This document shows positions 5,292 through 7,722 of a stretch of DNA of 7,722 nucleotides, one piece after another. How positions within the stretch are numbered: the stretch's first letter is position 1; the number at the start of each line of letters is the position of its first letter. A program made the translations under genes and the position numbers. The stretch covers positions 1 through 7,722 of the forward strand of contig JAQUNT010000095.1 of the NCBI GenBank assembly GCA_028717525.1. Reading direction: 5' to 3'. The notes under the pieces are model-generated. The model worked only from the letters and a program-made list of their open reading frames with translations, did not search any database and had not been told where the DNA came from. The stretch is from Elusimicrobiota bacterium. Lineage in GTDB: Bacteria; Elusimicrobiota; Elusimicrobia; UBA1565; UBA9628.

Positions 5292-6527
5292 TCAGCCCAA
5301 GACCCAGAGCCAGGCCGCCGAGAGCGCCACCAGCAGGAGGGTCAGGGGCGCCCCCACCCGGAAGTACTCCCAGAACCCCACGGACGCGTCCTTGCGCGCG
5401 GACTCGAAGACGATTAGGTTGGCCACAGAGCCGATGATGGTGAGGTTGCCGGCCACCGTGCTCGTCGCGGCCAGGGCCAGCCAGAGCGCGTCGCGGCCGC
5501 CCAAGGCGGGCAGGACGTTGCTCAGGAAGACCACCGCCGGCACGTTGCTGACGATGTTGGAGAGCAGGACCGAGACGGCGGAGAGGCCGGCGAGCTGGGC
5601 TCCCAGCCCGGCCGCGGCCGCGCCCGAGAGCTGGCCGAGCAGCGCCCCGAGCAGGCCCGACTCGCGCAGGCCGCCCATGACCACGAAGAGGCCGGAGAAC
5701 ATCAGCAGGAGCTCCCAGTCGATGCGCGCGAAGGCCTCGCGCGGCTTGGTGGCCCCGGCCAGGATGAGCAGGACGGCCACGGAGATGGCGGCCATGGGCG
5801 GGTGCACGTCGCAGGCCAGCAGGACCAGCAGCAGGCCCGAGGCGGCCAGGCAGGCGTAGAGGAGCCGGCCGCGGCCCGGGGGAGCCTGGACGCCCGGGAC
5901 CCGGATGGACCGGCCCGGGGCGAACTCCGCCGGGTAGGCCCGGCTGAGGACCAGGTAGTTCAGCCCAAGGCCCAAGGCCGCCACGGGCGCGAGCTTGAGC
6001 ACGAAGGCGTTGAAATGCAGGCCGGAGTGGACCGCGATGATCATGTTCTGCGGGTTGCCCATGGGCGTGAAGGCGGAGCCGATGTTGGAGGAGGTGGCCA
6101 AGGCGATGAGGTAGGGGGCGGGCTTGAGCCCGCAGCGCCGGGCCAGGCGCAGCACCACCGGCGTGAGCATCAGGCAGATGGTGTCGTTCATGAACAGGGC
6201 CGAGAGCAGGCCCGAGGAGAGCACCACCAAGGCCAGCAGTCCGCGCGCGGTGTGGGCCCGCTCCAGGATGAGCCACTCCACCTTCTCGAAGAAGCCGCTC
6301 ACCTCCAGGTAGCCGATCAGGATCATCATGCCCAGGATGAAGACGATGGTGTCGAGGTCCACCAGGCGGTAGGCCTTGTCCAGGGACACCACCCCGCCCG
6401 CCACCATGGCCACCGCCCCGATGAGGGCCGCGGCCGGCCGGCGGATGAAGACCTTGGGCAGGTTCGGGAAGGAGAGCAGGAGATAGGTCAGCAGGAAGAC
6501 CGCGGCCGCGAACCAGGGGTGGGACAT
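5292..6527 (-). CDS. ArsB/NhaD-type (ion transporter superfamily, CitMHS domain) permease
   Basis: This 411-residue integral membrane protein has about ten to twelve hydrophobic segments in two similar halves. Family landmarks are: SGLLSALFMNDTICLMLTPV (105-124, with the conserved ND pair); SSNIGSAFTPMGNPQNMII (146-164), a re-entrant Gly/Pro/Asn motif of the first half; LLSNIVSNVPAVVFL (321-335), the counterpart of the ND segment in the second half; and STVAGNLTIIGSVANLIV (356-373), the second re-entrant motif. These are typical of ArsB/NhaD/SLC13-like transporters, which move arsenite, Na+/H+, citrate or other anions. No ars regulator, reductase or ATPase lies nearby, so arsenite export is not supported and the substrate stays open. 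In-frame starts exist at 6566 (ATG) and 6593 (GTG). I chose the ATG at 6527 because the protein then begins directly at the membrane core (MSHPWFAAAVFLLTYLL) and does not overlap the divergent methyltransferase gene or its promoter. Confidence 0.88.
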   Translation of the reverse strand: MSHPWFAAAVFLLTYLLLSFPNLPKVFIRRPAAALIGAVAMVAGGVVSLDKAYRLVDLDTIVFILGMMILIGYLEVSGFFEKVEWLILERAHTARGLLALVVLSSGLLSALFMNDTICLMLTPVVLRLARRCGLKPAPYLIALATSSNIGSAFTPMGNPQNMIIAVHSGLHFNAFVLKLAPVAALGLGLNYLVLSRAYPAEFAPGRSIRVPGVQAPPGRGRLLYACLAASGLLLVLLACDVHPPMAAISVAVLLILAGATKPREAFARIDWELLLMFSGLFVVMGGLRESGLLGALLGQLSGAAAAGLGAQLAGLSAVSVLLSNIVSNVPAVVFLSNVLPALGGRDALWLALAATSTVAGNLTIIGSVANLIVFESARKDASVGFWEYFRVGAPLTLLLVALSAAWLWVLG

Positions 6528-6529
6528 CT

Positions 6530-6557
6530 CTGAGATATTATGCCAAAAGGCTATAAT
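6530..6557 (+). promoter_or_regulatory. Promoter of methyltransferase 2 (CTGAGA, 16 bp, TATAAT)
   Basis: A perfect TATAAT at 6552-6557 ends seven bases before the ATG at 6565. CTGAGA (6530-6535) lies 16 bp upstream with four of six matches to TTGACA. The intervening CGCCTTC contains no Shine-Dalgarno sequence, so transcription would start at or next to the A of ATG. The element fills most of the 37-bp divergent gap shared with the permease gene. Confidence 0.6.
6535..6545 (-). promoter_or_regulatory. Candidate -10 for the permease gene (TGG-CATAAT, or overlapping TAATAT)
   Basis: On the minus strand TGG CATAAT (6537-6545) is an extended -10 with five of six hexamer matches, ending nine bases before the ATG at 6527. 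The overlapping TAATAT (6535-6540, four of six) ends seven bases before it. Either would give a leader of zero to a few bases. No strong -35 or ribosome binding site was seen. Confidence 0.4.
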
Positions 6558-6564
6558 CGCCTTC

Positions 6565-7248
6565 ATGGCGAAGGGACCGCTGGTGCTGCCCACCCGGCAA
6601 GGCTACGACCTCTGGGCCGAGGTCTACGACACGGACGGCAATCCGCTGACCGCCATGGAAGAGCCCGTGGTGGACCGTCTCTTGGGGCCGGTGCGCGGCC
6701 TGAGGGTGGCCGACGTGGGCTGCGGCACGGGCCGCCACGCGCTGCGCCTGGCCCGGCGCGGCGCCCGCGTGACCGGGCTCGACTTCTCGCAAGGCATGCT
6801 CGCCAAGGCCCGGGCCAAGCCCGGCGCCGCCGGGGTGCGCTTCGTCCGCCACGACCTGGCCCGGCCCCTGCCCCTGCGCTCGGGGAGCTGCGACCGCGTG
6901 GTCTGCTCCTTGGTCCTGGAGCACATCAAGGACCTGGGCCGGCTCTTCCGGGAGCTCAAGCGCGTCTGCCGGCCGGGCGGTCTCATCGTGGTCTCGGCCA
7001 TGCATCCCGCGCTCTGGCTCAAGGGCCAGTCCGCGCGCTTCTTCGACCCCGAAAGCGGGCGGGACGTCCGTCCGCGCAGCCACCGCCAGTGCCTCTCCGA
7101 CTACGTGATGGCCGCGGCCGCGGCCGGCCTGAGCCTCGCGCACATGAGCGAGCACGCGCCGGACCGGGCCCTGGCGCGGCGCTTCCCCCGCGCGGCCAAG
7201 CACCTGGGCTGGCCGCTCCTGGTGGTCATGGCCTTGCGCAAGGACTGA
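6565..7248 (+). CDS. Class I SAM-dependent methyltransferase (methyltransferase 2, Methyltransf_11 type)
   Basis: The protein has 227 residues. The N-terminus YDLWAEVYDTDGNPLTAMEE (14-33) is the 'YDxWAxxYD' opening common in small-molecule methyltransferases of the UbiE/BioC-like groups. Motif I is VADVGCGTGRHAL (48-60), the ribose-binding acid is D73 in GLDFSQGML, and D97 in RHDLARPLPL is the next acidic position. DRVVCSLVLEHIKDLGRLF (110-128) is the usual motif IV region, and RVCRPGGLIVVSAMHP (133-148) is the typical post-core strand. The chain ends shortly after a final strand (LVVMALRKD). The target is unknown; family resemblance is not enough to call quinone or biotin synthesis, and no partner genes of those pathways are here. 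It is only distantly similar to methyltransferase 1 (shorter C-terminal half), so the two do not look like a recent duplication. The GNAT gene follows after one base. Confidence 0.9.
   Translation: MAKGPLVLPTRQGYDLWAEVYDTDGNPLTAMEEPVVDRLLGPVRGLRVADVGCGTGRHALRLARRGARVTGLDFSQGMLAKARAKPGAAGVRFVRHDLARPLPLRSGSCDRVVCSLVLEHIKDLGRLFRELKRVCRPGGLIVVSAMHPALWLKGQSARFFDPESGRDVRPRSHRQCLSDYVMAAAAAGLSLAHMSEHAPDRALARRFPRAAKHLGWPLLVVMALRKD
7240..7244 (+). promoter_or_regulatory. Shine-Dalgarno AAGGA of the GNAT gene
   Basis: AAGGA ends five bases before the ATG at 7250 and lies within the last codons of methyltransferase 2. It fixes the GNAT start and shows that this organism uses conventional ribosome binding sites for at least some genes inside operons, in contrast to the first genes of the transcription units here. 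Confidence 0.65.
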
Positions 7249-7249
7249 C

Positions 7250-7722
7250 ATGGAGACGACCATCCGGCGTCCGGCCGGGACGGAGGAGCTGGAAGCCTGC
7301 GCGCGCATCATGTCCGGCCAGGAGCCCTGGCTCACCCTGCGCCGGGGCTATGACCAGGCCCTGGCCCTGCTGAAGAACCCGGAGCGCGAGGTCTACGTGG
7401 CGGCCGCGGGCGGGACCGTGGACGGGTTCATCATCCTGGCCATGGGCGGGGCCTTCCCGGGCTATATCCAGACCATCGCCTTGGCTCCGGATCGGCAGGG
7501 GCGGGGCATCGGCAGCCGGCTCATCGCCTTCGCGGAGAAGCGCATCTTCCGGGAGTCTCCCAACGCCTTCATCTGCGTCTCGGACTTCAACCCCGGCGCG
7601 CGCCGGCTCTACGAGCGCCTGGGCTACCAGCTGGTGGGGGAGCTCAAGGACTACGTCGTGGCCGGACATTCCGAGCTCCTGCTGCGCAAGAGCATCGGCC
7701 CCCTGTCCGACTTCCGCCCCCC
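7250..7722 (+). CDS. GNAT-family N-acetyltransferase (3' end outside window)
   Basis: The reading frame from the ATG at 7250 is open to the window end (157 codons, no stop seen). It shows the GNAT fold in order: an N-terminal strand and helix (TTIRRPAGTEELEACARIM), a central strand pair EVYVAAAGGTVDGFIILAMG (47-66), then IQTIALAPDRQGRGIGSRLI (73-92), where Q83-G-R-G-I-G88 is the acetyl-CoA pyrophosphate-binding Q/R-x-x-G-x-G/A loop. NPGARRLYERLGYQLVGEL (114-132) is the classic motif B region, with Y121 at the usual position of the general acid. GNAT enzymes transfer an acetyl group from acetyl-CoA to an amine (antibiotic, polyamine, amino acid or protein N-terminus); nothing here identifies the substrate. 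At about 157 residues it is already of normal length, so only a short C-terminal piece should be missing. It starts one base after methyltransferase 2, with an AAGGA site, so the two are almost certainly co-transcribed. Confidence 0.88.
   Translation, partial: METTIRRPAGTEELEACARIMSGQEPWLTLRRGYDQALALLKNPEREVYVAAAGGTVDGFIILAMGGAFPGYIQTIALAPDRQGRGIGSRLIAFAEKRIFRESPNAFICVSDFNPGARRLYERLGYQLVGELKDYVVAGHSELLLRKSIGPLSDFRP

Noticed and set aside
5282..5329. TGGCGCT (5282-5288) and AGCGCCA (5323-5329) as a terminator stem
   Set aside because: The loop would be 34 bases and there is no T-run, so this is likely a chance match in GC-rich coding sequence.
5292..6527. Naming the permease as an arsenite pump (arsB)
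   Set aside because: It shares the superfamily motifs, but there is no arsR, arsC, arsA or other resistance gene nearby and the motifs do not distinguish substrates.
5802..6533. A 243-codon plus-strand frame over the permease gene
   Set aside because: Composition is Gln/Glu/His/Gly-rich shadow sequence, and the permease has strong motifs on the other strand.
6538..7335. A 265-codon minus-strand frame antisense to methyltransferase 2
   Set aside because: No recognisable domain; it would overlap a clear methyltransferase and the start of the GNAT gene.
1..7722. Signs of a mobile element, phage, defence island or CRISPR array
   Set aside because: No transposase, integrase, direct terminal repeats, spacer-repeat periodicity, nuclease or toxin-antitoxin pair was seen, and base composition looks even across the window.

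Overview
This is a 7.7 kb stretch of very GC-rich, gene-dense bacterial chromosome. Strong G/C bias at third codon positions produces long antisense shadow frames across most real genes. An envelope protein of the DUF748 (AsmA-like) type, a YihY/BrkB inner-membrane protein and a secreted small protein point to a Gram-negative (diderm) bacterium. The general look (GC-rich, leaderless-type starts, many small SAM methyltransferases) would fit Elusimicrobiota or another under-sampled environmental phylum, but no marker gene is present to prove it. I see no rRNA, tRNA, CRISPR, IS element, integrase, phage or toxin genes.

Layout, left to right: the 3' end of a rightward gene with a Gly/Lys-rich tail (2-226); a leftward pair, BrkB-family membrane protein (2851-4176) followed downstream by a DUF748 protein (263-2821); a rightward pair, SAM methyltransferase 1 (4191-4967) overlapping by four bases a small secreted repeat protein (4964-5290); a leftward ion-transporter-superfamily permease (5292-6527); and a rightward pair, SAM methyltransferase 2 (6565-7248) and a GNAT acetyltransferase (7250 to the window end, cut off). 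No gap is longer than 37 bp: 227-262, 2822-2850, 4177-4190, 5291, 6528-6564 and 7249.

The main structural theme is compaction of expression signals. Five genes have a -10-like hexamer ending only 6-9 bases before the start codon and no Shine-Dalgarno sequence, as expected for leaderless or near-leaderless mRNAs. Two of these promoter pairs are divergent. The one at 4176-4191 packs two face-to-face extended -10 elements into a 14-bp gap, so the hexamers share bases and each TG element runs into the opposing start codon. By contrast the downstream GNAT gene has a normal AAGGA ribosome binding site. A well-formed promoter (TGGAGA, 17 bp, TATAAT) also lies inside methyltransferase 1, upstream of the small secreted protein.

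Functionally, BrkB and DUF748 form a likely envelope operon. The two methyltransferases, the permease and the acetyltransferase are recognisable only to family level, and their substrates cannot be read from the sequence. The least familiar gene is the 108-residue secreted protein with repeated LAVPGSF-like motifs.
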